From: a virus | Strand: one strand, 5' to 3' | Length of the DNA stretch: 37,971 nt | Virus record (IMG/VR): IMGVR_UViG_3300032294_000767 | Span: 1-37,971 of that record | Shown: positions 21,412 through 29,637 of the stretch, in pieces | Numbering within the stretch: the stretch's first letter is position 1 | How the letters are laid out: every line of letters starts with the position of its first letter | Program-made: the position numbers and the translations under genes | Notes under the pieces: model-generated | What the model was told of the DNA's origin: nothing | The model's input: the letters and a program-made list of their open reading frames with translations, nothing else | Database searches by the model: none

Positions 21412-23067
21412 ATGAAAATCCCTATTTCCCTTTACCTAATCGCTGGAAATGAAGAAGCCCACATCAAGCGAGTCATTGAATCCTTTAAGCCCATCGCAGA
21501 AGAAGTTATTGTTTGTATGGCTAGGGGGTCAGCTACGCCAGACAAGACAGAAGAGATCGCCCTTTCGCTTGGGGCTAAAGTCATTCATTACAAAAATAAG
21601 AAAACTGATTGGCCACACATAGACGATTTCGCAACAGCCAGAAATACAGCCCTCGATGCTTGCAAAAACGAATGGTCTATTTGGGTAGATGCAGATGATG
21701 TAATGGCAGAGGATGGTGAGAAGGTTTTGCAAGAGGGATTGGAACAAGCCGAGAAAGTAGGAGCTGAAATTGTTTGCTTTCGTTATCTGGTTGAGAATGC
21801 CGGGTTGAATCCTATTCGAGAGATGGCCTTGCGTAAGGGGTGCGGTAGGTGGAGGAACAGAGTCCACGAAGCCCTTGAGCCAAACGATAGGAACAAACTA
21901 CTAGCCATTGATAAGATATTTAGGATTCATCGCCCGATTACAAGCAAGGCAGATTCGGCAGATAGAAACCATCGCATCCTAGCAGACGAGCTAACCTCTA
22001 CCCCATTCAATCTTTACTATCAGCACCAAGAGTTTTTCTTGAGGGGTCAAGTGGATAAAGCGATTGAGGTGGGGGAAAGAGCCTTGGCATTCCCAGACCT
22101 AGACGAGACTCTTAAATATGAGCTTCTATGCAACCTTGGCAGATGCTCACCCAATGAGAAGCGGTTTAGATATTTGGGGGAGGCGATTGGGGTCAATCCT
22201 GTTCGCAGAGAGGCTTATTTCTATTTGATGGCAGAGTATTCGGCTAGGGGAGACTGGGCAAAGGCTTGGCATTCTGGAAGGGCTTGTATGGCTATGCCCA
22301 AGCCGAATCTTCACTATTGGAATCAAGTTCACGCAATCTACGAATGGCAAGCCCTCGATGGATACCGAATGGCCTCTATCTGCTACAACCAAAAAGAGGA
22401 AGTAGCCAAGCTGATGAATATGTATCCCAAGCCTAAGATAAGTATTGTCCACGCTACAAGGGGAAGGCCACAGTTGGCCTTCCAGCGGAAGATGCAATGG
22501 CTAGCCTTGGCAAAAGAACCCCTAGCAGTTGAGTGGTTGTTTATGGTCGATCACGATGAAGCAGTTGATTACACCCCGCACGAAGGCAAAAGAGTTAATC
22601 CGGGTGGAATTATCAATGCTTGGAACGAGGGGGCAAAGATGGCTAAAAGCGAGGTTATTGTGCAAATGAGCGATGATTGGAGTCCACCGAGGTACTGGGA
22701 TGCCCTAATTTTGAGCAGAATCGACAACCTAGAGGCCGAAAGAGTGCTGGCAGTATCAGATGGCCTTCGGACTGATAAACTGCTTTGTATGGCTATCCTA
22801 ACGCAAAAGAGACTCCGCAAGCAGGGGGGGTATATGTTCCACCCAAGCTACCAAGATTCGGACGGCATATACTCCGATAACGAGTTCACAGAAAGAGCTT
22901 ATGCCGATGATTGCGTAATTGAGGCTAGGGACTTGGTGTTTAGGCACGAAAACCCTATGTTTGCAGGGGGTAACCCAGACGAACAACTAAAGAACCACAA
23001 CAAGCCAGAATACTACGAGAAAGGAAAAGCTATCTATGAAAAACGCAAAGCAAATAATTGGGTGTAG
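21412..23067 (+). CDS. Two-domain glycosyltransferase (GT2-like) with TPR-like middle
   Basis: 551 residues. Domain 1 (1 to about 230) is a GT-A glycosyltransferase: ISLYLIAGNEEAHIKRVIES, DDFATARNTAL and the metal/nucleotide-sugar site WVDADD (93-96). The middle (about 200-330) is helical and TPR-like. Domain 2 (from about 339) starts ISIVHATRGRPQLAFQRK and has a second acidic site, MSDDWSPP (D421, D422), then GGYMFHPSYQDSDGIYSDNE. It probably builds a glycan on a virion or cell-surface acceptor. It opens a five-enzyme island behind the capsid terminator. Confidence 0.85.
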   Translation: MKIPISLYLIAGNEEAHIKRVIESFKPIAEEVIVCMARGSATPDKTEEIALSLGAKVIHYKNKKTDWPHIDDFATARNTALDACKNEWSIWVDADDVMAEDGEKVLQEGLEQAEKVGAEIVCFRYLVENAGLNPIREMALRKGCGRWRNRVHEALEPNDRNKLLAIDKIFRIHRPITSKADSADRNHRILADELTSTPFNLYYQHQEFFLRGQVDKAIEVGERALAFPDLDETLKYELLCNLGRCSPNEKRFRYLGEAIGVNPVRREAYFYLMAEYSARGDWAKAWHSGRACMAMPKPNLHYWNQVHAIYEWQALDGYRMASICYNQKEEVAKLMNMYPKPKISIVHATRGRPQLAFQRKMQWLALAKEPLAVEWLFMVDHDEAVDYTPHEGKRVNPGGIINAWNEGAKMAKSEVIVQMSDDWSPPRYWDALILSRIDNLEAERVLAVSDGLRTDKLLCMAILTQKRLRKQGGYMFHPSYQDSDGIYSDNEFTERAYADDCVIEARDLVFRHENPMFAGGNPDEQLKNHNKPEYYEKGKAIYEKRKANNWV

Positions 23068-23290
23068 GAAAGCAAAAAAGGGAGAGAATACGAAGGGGCT
23101 TGGTATGATTACCTTCGGCAAGTCTCGTCTCGACAAAACCAAGTATGTGCTAGTCGATATTACCTATGATGCAAGGGCAGGGAAGGAATTGTATGAGGCT
23201 GGGATGATTGCCTTGAAGCACGACCCAGAATCCGTGATTGAGTACGCAATCAAAAAAGCATTAGCTGGGATGGCGAAATGCAAGAAGTAA
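23036..23290 (+). CDS. Hypothetical small protein in the glycosylation island
   Basis: 84 residues, overlapping the glycosyltransferase by 32 bases and the methyltransferase by 13. A second start at 23105 would give 61 residues with a compact fold (MITFGKSRLDKTKYVLVDIT, IEYAIKKALAGM). It is not recognised. The tight overlaps suggest co-translation with the island. Confidence 0.55.
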   Translation: MKNAKQIIGCRKAKKGENTKGLGMITFGKSRLDKTKYVLVDITYDARAGKELYEAGMIALKHDPESVIEYAIKKALAGMAKCKK

Positions 23291-23886
23291 CCATTCACGA
23301 TTCATTTGGAAAAGCCCTTGCAAAATATAGTGAGGGGCTGGATGTTGGCCTAGAGATCGGGGGAGGAACCGGGGATGGCTCAACTCAATGTATTAGGACA
23401 AAAAGGCTATTCAGCATAGAGAACCACCCAGACCGCATTGGCAGGCACTCAATGAATCTATCCGCAAGAGGTGGCGTTGCCATCAACGGCACAGCAACCC
23501 TATCAAAGCTATGGATGAACAAGAACGATATCGAGGAGTTTTACCGAACCACCAAAACAAACCTCAACCAATACCCCCTCGAAACAATCCTAGGATGGCA
23601 CAATGTCTGCCTAGAGACTGCTTTCCCTTATTCAACCAACGCAATCGAGGACATTCACTTTGAGCATAATGTGGACTTTAACTTTGTGCTAATTGATGGT
23701 TCTCCTTTTTCGGGCGAGGCCGAGTTGCGTTGCGTCCGTCCTTTCCTAGCGGAGAAGGCAATCATCGCCTTGGACGATGTGAACGACATTAAGAACTTGG
23801 CGAACTACAACAAGCTCAAGGGATTTGCTAAACTTCTTTGGGAGGATTGGTCGGTCCGTAATGGTGCGGCCATCTTTGAGCTATGA
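23278..23886 (+). CDS. SAM-dependent methyltransferase (class I)
   Basis: 202 residues. VGLEIGGGTGDGSTQ (23-37) is the AdoMet-binding loop, ending the first strand with an acidic residue; LFSIENHPDRI gives the acidic end of strand 2; FVLIDGSPFSGEAELR and AIIALDDVND are later strands with conserved Asp residues. The order resembles FkbM/Mtase_24-like enzymes. Within a glycosyltransferase cluster, sugar O-methylation is the natural guess, though protein methylation cannot be excluded. It overlaps both neighbours. Confidence 0.75.
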   Translation: MQEVTIHDSFGKALAKYSEGLDVGLEIGGGTGDGSTQCIRTKRLFSIENHPDRIGRHSMNLSARGGVAINGTATLSKLWMNKNDIEEFYRTTKTNLNQYPLETILGWHNVCLETAFPYSTNAIEDIHFEHNVDFNFVLIDGSPFSGEAELRCVRPFLAEKAIIALDDVNDIKNLANYNKLKGFAKLLWEDWSVRNGAAIFEL

Positions 23887-24545
23887 AAATAGCTTGGCTA
23901 GCGGCACATAGGGCAATAGGAGAACAGCATTTTAGAAAGAAAGAGCTTTGTGACTGGATTAAAAATATCAAGAATGTAATGAGGCAAAATTCTGGCATCA
24001 TTTACAGAATTTACATTATTGAACAAGCTGACGAAAAGGACTGGAATAGGGGTATTTTATATAATGCAGGATATTATGTGGCGGCCACTGACGACAGGAA
24101 CTTTCTTTTTATAAATTGTAACACAGATTATACCATTCCAGAGGAGCCTCTCCCAGATGAGTTTTATATGCACAAAGATGGATTTTTAGATTTGCACGGA
24201 TATGAGTGTGGGCTTGGGTCTTTTTGTGCGTTTTATATGGATGCTTTTGAAAAGTGTAATGGATTCCCAAACAACTTTTGGGGATGGGGTGGCGAGGATT
24301 ATGCCATTAAAAAAAGGATAGATTTTTCTGGATTGCAAATTCATAGGCCAAGCAATCTATACAAAAAATGGATAAAAGAAAAACAAGATCATCCAAGGGA
24401 TGACTCAAAGAATGCGCACAATACAGAACTCGCCAATCAAATGACCAATGAAACAATGTGGGAAAGTGGACTTAATAATCTTGCTTATGAAATTGAGTCA
24501 ATTCGTCGCTATGATGAAATCGTTTGGATAAGGGTAAAATGCTGA
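23883..24545 (+). CDS. GT7 beta-1,4-galactosyltransferase-like protein
   Basis: 220 residues. DWNRGILYNAGYYVA (53-67) matches the FNRxxLxNVGF box, FINCNTDYTIP (76-86) the acidic donor-site region and NGFPNNFWGWGGEDYAIKKR (126-145) the hallmark GWGGEDDD box of the GT7 galactosyltransferase family, here GWGGEDY. The enzyme would transfer Gal or GalNAc from a UDP donor. There is no transmembrane anchor, unlike animal relatives. The gene is AT-richer than its neighbours (32-37% G+C in sampled lines versus about 45% just before), a sign of separate acquisition. Confidence 0.85.
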   Translation: MKIAWLAAHRAIGEQHFRKKELCDWIKNIKNVMRQNSGIIYRIYIIEQADEKDWNRGILYNAGYYVAATDDRNFLFINCNTDYTIPEEPLPDEFYMHKDGFLDLHGYECGLGSFCAFYMDAFEKCNGFPNNFWGWGGEDYAIKKRIDFSGLQIHRPSNLYKKWIKEKQDHPRDDSKNAHNTELANQMTNETMWESGLNNLAYEIESIRRYDEIVWIRVKC

Positions 24546-25306
24546 CAATCTTTACCATCGTTCTTAATGGGATGCCATTTATTGAAAGGCATCTAGCAGA
24601 GTTTCAAAAGCTGAAGATTCCTTGGAGATGGAGGATTGTTGAGGGCGTTAGCGAGCCAGTTGGATGCACCCGATGGTGCAAGCAAATACCCGACAAATGG
24701 CACAAGGATTTCAAGAGCATAGACGGAACGCACGAATATCTTGAAAGCATCCAAGGCGGGAATGTTGTTGTCTATTCGCAAGGCAAGCCCTTTAACGGAA
24801 AGCTAGAGATGATTCAGCAAGCCTTGTTTGGGGTGGATGATGGGGTTGTAATGGAGGTGGACGCTGACGAGATGTGGAGAGCAGAACAGATCGAGGGGAT
24901 TTACGAATGTCTAAAGGGGGCAGAGGATGGGGCAACGATGCAGTTTCATTGTAACTTCTTTGTGGGAGAAAATAAGCGAGTGGTTACTAGGGAGGGCTAT
25001 GGCTCGAACTGGTATGAGTGGATGAGGGCTTGGAAGTGGGGCAAGAATGTTTGCTTTACAAGTCACGAACCGCCCCGTTTAAACATCCAGTCTCGCCTAG
25101 TCCCAAGGGGAGTGACTGAAACTTGGGGGCTAGTATTCAATCACTATGCCTATGCCATCCAGAAGCAAGTCGAGTTTAAGGAGGATTTCTATGGCTACAA
25201 GGGTCTGGTGGATGGATGGAAGGAATTGCAAAAGACTATCGGCCCAGTTCGATTGAGCGAATACTTTCCTCACCTACACGATAAGAGCGTAGCCGATGAC
25301 TGCTAA
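24539..25306 (+). CDS. Glycosyltransferase, GT2-like
   Basis: 255 residues from ATG 24539; an in-frame TTG at 24524 is possible. FTIVLNGMPFIERHLAEFQK is a GT-A N-terminal strand-helix, EGVSEPVGCTRW a donor-loop region, and VVMEVDADEMW (DADE 108-111) the metal-binding acidic motif. FTSHEPPRL later resembles an acceptor-site segment. It overlaps the GT7-like gene by seven bases and the next by 11, so it is part of the same transcript. Specificity is not predictable. Confidence 0.78.
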   Translation: MLTIFTIVLNGMPFIERHLAEFQKLKIPWRWRIVEGVSEPVGCTRWCKQIPDKWHKDFKSIDGTHEYLESIQGGNVVVYSQGKPFNGKLEMIQQALFGVDDGVVMEVDADEMWRAEQIEGIYECLKGAEDGATMQFHCNFFVGENKRVVTREGYGSNWYEWMRAWKWGKNVCFTSHEPPRLNIQSRLVPRGVTETWGLVFNHYAYAIQKQVEFKEDFYGYKGLVDGWKELQKTIGPVRLSEYFPHLHDKSVADDC

Positions 25307-25967
25307 AACAATCAAATACTCACAGAGGCTAGGAGACATCATCCGATGCCTCCCGGCTTGCAAATATCTAGCCGACCAAGGCCACGAGGTGTTCTTTGAT
25401 TGCTTGCCACAGTATCACGGCATCTTCGAGATGGTTTCCTATGTAAAGGTTGGGAACAAGGGCGATGTTATAGACCTTGAAATTTGGCCTAACAAATACC
25501 AAGAATATCGTTTCTCAAATAAGACTTGGACAGAGTTCGTGTATGCCCACCCAGAGATTAACAAGGCAGACCCAAAGGATATTCTATTCGACAAGCTGGA
25601 CGATGCCCCAGCCAAGGGATTACCAGAAGCCTATAATATGGTTGCCCCATTTGGAATAAGCCAAGGGCATAAGAGAGACCCCTTGCAAATCATCGTTGAA
25701 GCAAGGAAGAAGTGCGGTGGAGATAATTTCTTTGTCCTATGCCAAGGCGGTACGGAGATTAAGGGATTACAAACTTACACAGCCCCAAGCATCCCAGAGA
25801 TGGCTAGGGCAATAAGAGGGGCTAATGAGTTTTGGTCAATAGATAGTGGGCAAATGGCAATAGCGGCTGGGGTGAGAAAAGATAAGAAAGTTGTTTATTT
25901 TCCCCAAACCATAGATCCATTCGACAAGGACAATATCTTTATTTGGGATAGTGTAGAACTTGGATGA
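25296..25967 (+). CDS. GT-B glycosyltransferase-like (GT9/heptosyltransferase-type)
   Basis: 223 residues. YSQRLGDIIRCLPACKYLAD then GHEVFFDCLPQYHGIF resembles the N-terminal Rossmann domain of ADP-heptose:LPS heptosyltransferases (GDii..lP....l...gh.v). PSIPEMARAIRGANEFWSID then SGQMAIAAGVRKDKKVVYFP matches their C-terminal donor-binding part. It is shorter than the usual 320-350 residues. It closes the island. Confidence 0.68.
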   Translation: MTAKTIKYSQRLGDIIRCLPACKYLADQGHEVFFDCLPQYHGIFEMVSYVKVGNKGDVIDLEIWPNKYQEYRFSNKTWTEFVYAHPEINKADPKDILFDKLDDAPAKGLPEAYNMVAPFGISQGHKRDPLQIIVEARKKCGGDNFFVLCQGGTEIKGLQTYTAPSIPEMARAIRGANEFWSIDSGQMAIAAGVRKDKKVVYFPQTIDPFDKDNIFIWDSVELG

Positions 25968-25994
25968 TTGACAAGGTGACAAGGTTTCTTGGGT

Positions 25995-26312
25995 ATGGCA
26001 GGGGCAATTTCAACATCGTTCTTCACAGCCGATCTACGGCAAATGATTGGAGACTTATACACAGTTGTCACCGGGCTTGGCTCTTCTGCTGTATCTGCCT
26101 CTATTACCGACCTAACCTATGCAACAGATTTGGAGGTGGGTGGTGAGATTATTAGAGTATCTCAAAGCCTTGTGGTGGACGCTACGGCTGTATCTGTTCC
26201 GGTAATTGGGAATGTTGTCACAATAGGTGGGGTGGGTCGCATGATCGCCAACTTCACGACCTCATCGGACGCACTCTCCTACACGATTGATATAGCCGAC
26301 CAGACAACTTAA
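25995..26312 (+). CDS. Probable head-tail connector protein
   Basis: 105 residues from ATG 25995; TTG 25989 would add two. Beta-rich, with DLTYATDLEVGGEIIRVSQS and VPVIGNVVTIGGVGRM. It is unrecognised at sequence level, but it is the first gene of the tail block and has the size of lambda FII-type connectors. The assignment rests on position and composition. Confidence 0.55.
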   Translation: MAGAISTSFFTADLRQMIGDLYTVVTGLGSSAVSASITDLTYATDLEVGGEIIRVSQSLVVDATAVSVPVIGNVVTIGGVGRMIANFTTSSDALSYTIDIADQTT

Positions 26313-26313
26313 A

Positions 26314-26724
26314 ATGAGTGTTGCCATTGAGAGAGAGCTTGAGGACAGCCTCGCCTCGGCCTTTAGCATAAGTGGCCTTAATATCACAAAAAGCAACTAC
26401 GATGGGGAGCGGCTTTTGCCAAGCCTAACGATTGAGGTGGGAATAGGCTCGGAGGAGCTTTCCCCTAACTCTGGCGTGTTTAAGTGTGGAGGGACTTTGA
26501 CCTATTCAGCACGAGCCGATACAACGAGCAGACAAGTCCTAGACTCAACTTGGTTCTCAATTCTCCAAACTTTCTACCAAAGCCCATCAATAGAAAGCAT
26601 CCTAACCACAAACGATCTGAAGGTATTCCAATGCAAGGTTATGACCGAATCACCCGGCATCATCAATGATAGGCGTATTTGGACTAAAACAACCTCACTA
26701 GACATCCTTTGTACATCCAAATGA
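26314..26724 (+). CDS. Tail completion/terminator-like protein, paralogue A
   Basis: 136 residues. It aligns along its length with the next gene: LLPSLTIEVGIG, SGVFKCGGTLTYSARADTT, FSILQTFYQSPS, LKVFQCKVMTESPGIINDRR. It starts two bases after the preceding stop and overlaps the next by ATGA. Size and place fit tail-completion or tail-terminator proteins (lambda Z/U position). The function is inferred from synteny. Confidence 0.65.
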   Translation: MSVAIERELEDSLASAFSISGLNITKSNYDGERLLPSLTIEVGIGSEELSPNSGVFKCGGTLTYSARADTTSRQVLDSTWFSILQTFYQSPSIESILTTNDLKVFQCKVMTESPGIINDRRIWTKTTSLDILCTSK

Positions 26725-27203
26725 CATCACCCCAGTTTATCCTAGAAGATGCGTTGGCAGGGCTATTAACGCCAATTTCGGGGCTTAATGTGTATATTTC
26801 AAATAGAAGGGGTGGACGATTCTTCCCATATGTAACGATTAGTTCCCAGATAGGGGGTCAGCTTATCGTCCCAGCATCGGGTGTATTTGAGATACCAGTT
26901 GAGTTAAGTTATTCAGATTCAACTGTTAGGACTACCCAAGCGACATTTGAGACTAACTATTTTAATATATTCCAAGCCTTATACGAGGAGGGCTCAACCT
27001 TGGCGGCTAGGATTGAGAGCGAGACAACTAGCCTTAAAGTTTATATGGCAAGGATAACCAGCCAAACCCCAACTATCAGAAACGATAAGAGGGCTTGGGT
27101 GCGTGGGTTAAGTTTGCGTGTTATAGGAACAAGGCTATTCCCTTACATAGCATCCCTAGATTTTTCAGACCGTCGCAACTCGCAATATATCGGGGCGATT
27201 TAA
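26721..27203 (+). CDS. Tail completion/terminator-like protein, paralogue B
   Basis: 160 residues from ATG 26721 (ATGA overlap). Corresponding segments are FFPYVTISSQIG, SGVFEIPVELSYSDSTVRTT, FNIFQALYEEGS and LKVYMARITSQTPTIRNDKR, so it is a tandem duplicate of the preceding gene with a longer C-terminus (RLFPYIASLDFSDRRNSQYI). Two related copies may occupy adjacent rings at the head-tail junction. Confidence 0.65.
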   Translation: MTSPQFILEDALAGLLTPISGLNVYISNRRGGRFFPYVTISSQIGGQLIVPASGVFEIPVELSYSDSTVRTTQATFETNYFNIFQALYEEGSTLAARIESETTSLKVYMARITSQTPTIRNDKRAWVRGLSLRVIGTRLFPYIASLDFSDRRNSQYIGAI

Positions 27204-27219
27204 CAAGGAGGATGAGAAT

Positions 27220-28605
27220 ATGGCACTAGCAGTATTAGACGGAAATCAGTCAGCAACCTTTCTTTCTTCAGTAGTAACTGGGGGAGAGCATATCGTAGCC
27301 CATAGCGTTGTAAGCTTTGGGAGCAACGCAATCTCAAATATCGCAACCGCAGTCAGCGGAACTACTGTATGTGTTGGGTCAATCTCTATCTCTGGAACGC
27401 CTAGCGTTACTGGGTCGGTTTCTGTCCTTAACTTCCCCGCATCGCAAACCACGACCTTCGGGGCAGTTACCGGGAGCGTGTCGGTTCTTAATTTCCCCGC
27501 CTCTCAATCCGTAACCTTCGGCCAAGCGGTTGTCTCTGCTTCAAATATAACTGGTCTAAATAATTCAGTTGGAACGGATGGAAGCACGCCAGCCTCAACA
27601 AGCTTTATCAAGATTGGAGGCCACCAAGACGGCTCAAACTCAGTAGAACATATCGTTCACGTCTCGGCTGGTGGGGCGATGAAGGTAGATGCGAGTGATT
27701 CAACTGTTACTTTTGGGGCGATTAGAGGAACGGTCACCATCGGAAACACAGTCACGATTGCTGGAACAGTCACAGCTAACCCAACTGGAACACAGACGAT
27801 TGCTGGTACGGTGACGGTTGGGCAGATTCAAGGCTACCAACACGCAACAGCCGGAACTAGCGGCCCATACAATGCCGATGTTATTTTAGTTGGGGAAGAT
27901 ATTGAATCAAGTAAGGCGGGCGGATTGGTTGTTATTCCAGCCGCAAGAGATGGCGGCGTGCTTGGTGGACGAACTAGCCAAGGGGATGCACCTATTTGCG
28001 TTTATGGAGACAATGGAGGTGCTGTAACCATCTCTGGCACAGTCACCATCGGCTCTGCCCTCCCCGCTGGAACAAACAGAATCGGCGTGGTGACGATTGG
28101 CAACATTCAGCGTGCTGGCGATGGTGTTCAAACTTCATTACTTACAGAGGCTGGAAGCGGTTATCTTCTAACTAAAAGCACTCTAAACGCAGGGTCGGAA
28201 CAAATCGGCTCAGTCACCGCATCCATTAGCGGTACAGTTCCCATCTCCATTTCCTCCGTCACAGTTGGCAACAGCGTCACCATCGGCTCCCTCCCTTCGA
28301 TTAGTGGGACGGTCACAGCCAACACCTTCGCCTTGCAAGGCACGGCAGTAACCACCTCTAACTTTACCAGCACCACCGCCTCTACCGTGCTGGCTAACTT
28401 CAATGCGACAAGGGAAGTTTTAACTATTTTTAACGAGGGGGCTGGTAATTTGCATATCTGTGCAGGGGCAACTTGCACGACCATCGCCTATCAAGTTCGC
28501 CTATCTGCGGGGGATTACTACGAAGTGCCGAACCACCAAACGACGATCACCCACTCGGCTGTATTCGCAACAGCGGGCACGGCACGCATAGTCCAGATTA
28601 GTTAG
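27220..28605 (+). CDS. Repeat-rich beta structural protein
   Basis: 461 residues with a strong ribosome site (AAGGAGG). Short Thr/Val/Ile/Gly repeats recur throughout: GTVTIGNTVTIAGTVTA, ISGTVTIGS, SVTVGNSVTIGS, and a duplicated SVLNFPASQ. These resemble stacked beta strands of a beta-solenoid or fibre. The last 90 residues form a distinct domain (EVLTIFNEGAGNLHICAGAT...) as seen in capsid or tail ornament proteins. It is probably a virion fibre or decoration protein; no lyase or depolymerase motif is evident. Confidence 0.75.
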   Translation: MALAVLDGNQSATFLSSVVTGGEHIVAHSVVSFGSNAISNIATAVSGTTVCVGSISISGTPSVTGSVSVLNFPASQTTTFGAVTGSVSVLNFPASQSVTFGQAVVSASNITGLNNSVGTDGSTPASTSFIKIGGHQDGSNSVEHIVHVSAGGAMKVDASDSTVTFGAIRGTVTIGNTVTIAGTVTANPTGTQTIAGTVTVGQIQGYQHATAGTSGPYNADVILVGEDIESSKAGGLVVIPAARDGGVLGGRTSQGDAPICVYGDNGGAVTISGTVTIGSALPAGTNRIGVVTIGNIQRAGDGVQTSLLTEAGSGYLLTKSTLNAGSEQIGSVTASISGTVPISISSVTVGNSVTIGSLPSISGTVTANTFALQGTAVTTSNFTSTTASTVLANFNATREVLTIFNEGAGNLHICAGATCTTIAYQVRLSAGDYYEVPNHQTTITHSAVFATAGTARIVQIS

Positions 28606-28614
28606 GAGTAGGCG

Positions 28615-29100
28615 ATGCCTTTGTTTAAGAGACAAGATCCAGTTAGGATTTTCAACAATGTAGGTGCATCACAAACCGCAACAAGCCCAAGCGGTGAGTT
28701 TTTTGGAAATCTAGCTACCAATGTATCGGTCATTGATTTTCTGCCATCCAGAGTTTTGTTTTATGGCATTATTGGATTCACAACAACGCCAGCATCTATC
28801 GCTACGTCAGCTTTTTCCGTAATAATACCAGCCAGACAATTCTCTGCATCAAATCAAAACACTGGCAACACAAGAAATTGGAGCATTACAACTGACAGTG
28901 TTACACTAATAGTCTCATCAACAAACAACTATAAAATAGTAGCTTCAAGCAATTCTGTTCCGTCATCTTGGGTAACTGATTTTAATAACAACGGAATGAT
29001 CGGGCCGTTAAATGATTCAAAGATAATCAATAGTTCTGGCGGTTCATTAACCACAATCGCTGGTAGTGGTGGCTGGACGGTGGCGGAGTTCTACCGTTAA
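28615..29100 (+). CDS. Hypothetical virion-type protein
   Basis: 161 residues with GGAG eight bases upstream. Ser/Thr/Asn-rich, beta-type composition with VSVIDFLPSRVLFYGIIGF and TIAGSGGWTVAEFYR. There is no membrane segment or recognised family. It may be a receptor-binding or decoration component given its place behind the repeat-rich protein. Confidence 0.6.
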   Translation: MPLFKRQDPVRIFNNVGASQTATSPSGEFFGNLATNVSVIDFLPSRVLFYGIIGFTTTPASIATSAFSVIIPARQFSASNQNTGNTRNWSITTDSVTLIVSSTNNYKIVASSNSVPSSWVTDFNNNGMIGPLNDSKIINSSGGSLTTIAGSGGWTVAEFYR

Positions 29101-29228
29101 TGCCCATCCTCCTCATCGCCCTCTTGCTCTGCTCCTGCTCGCCAAAGCCAGTAGATCATAATAATGTGTTACCACGATATTCTGATATGGGGGCGGCCTC
29201 TGACTTGGAAAAGACACCGAGCAAATGA
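29100..29228 (+). CDS. 42-residue lipoprotein
   Basis: The ATG shares one base with the previous stop (TAATG). MPILLIALLLCSCSPKPVD is a very short signal with lipobox LCSC, giving a lipidated Cys at residue 13 and about 30 exported residues. Small phage lipoproteins can act in superinfection exclusion or as a second o-spanin. The gene ends in an ATGA overlap. Confidence 0.55.
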   Translation: MPILLIALLLCSCSPKPVDHNNVLPRYSDMGAASDLEKTPSK

Positions 29229-29365
29229 AATACCAATACACTTACGAGGACTTTATGTATTCCCTAAAATGGCTTTGCGATGAGGGCTACATAGAGAAGT
29301 TCATAGATGAAGATGGGAATACCTGCTTCCGTATCTGCGAAGGAGCAGAGGATTGTGAGATATGA
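29225..29365 (+). CDS. 46-residue hypothetical protein
   Basis: Begins MKYQYTYEDFMYSLKWLCDE and ends FRICEGAEDCEI. Acidic, with three Cys residues and no membrane segment. It overlaps both neighbours by ATGA, which supports it as a real coupled gene. The function is unknown. Confidence 0.55.
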   Translation: MKYQYTYEDFMYSLKWLCDEGYIEKFIDEDGNTCFRICEGAEDCEI

Positions 29366-29616
29366 GTGCAGATCAAGTTGCTGACTTGAGGGAGAGACTC
29401 GCCCGAATAGAAGAAAGGCAGGTCAATTTAATTGCCGTTCTTGAGCGTCACACTAGCGAAATAGCCGAATGGACTGGTAGGATGAACGGCAAGGTGGACA
29501 CCCTAGAAAGGGATGCCCATACCATCAAAACAAAGCTATGGTTGGTTGCCCTAGTGTCGGGGGCTGTATTCTCTACAATCTGGGAACTAATCAAGGTGCG
29601 AGTGTTCCCACGATAA
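29362..29616 (+). CDS. XhlA-like coiled-coil membrane protein
   Basis: 84 residues. Residues 5-55 form a long coiled coil (DLRERLARIEERQVNLIAVL, KVDTLERDAHTIKTKL), then one membrane span (LWLVALVSGAVFSTIWELI) and a basic tip (KVRVFPR). This is the plan of XhlA/haemolysin-like phage membrane proteins, which assist lysis with a holin. It forms a small envelope gene cluster with the upstream lipoprotein, within the tail block. Confidence 0.6.
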   Translation: MSADQVADLRERLARIEERQVNLIAVLERHTSEIAEWTGRMNGKVDTLERDAHTIKTKLWLVALVSGAVFSTIWELIKVRVFPR

Positions 29617-29637
29617 TTTGACACAAAGGAATATCAA

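Noticed and set aside
25964-26146. 60-codon frame starting with an ATGA overlap after the GT9-like gene
   Set aside because: It overlaps the connector-like gene in another frame, and its Arg/Cys/Trp-rich translation looks non-coding.
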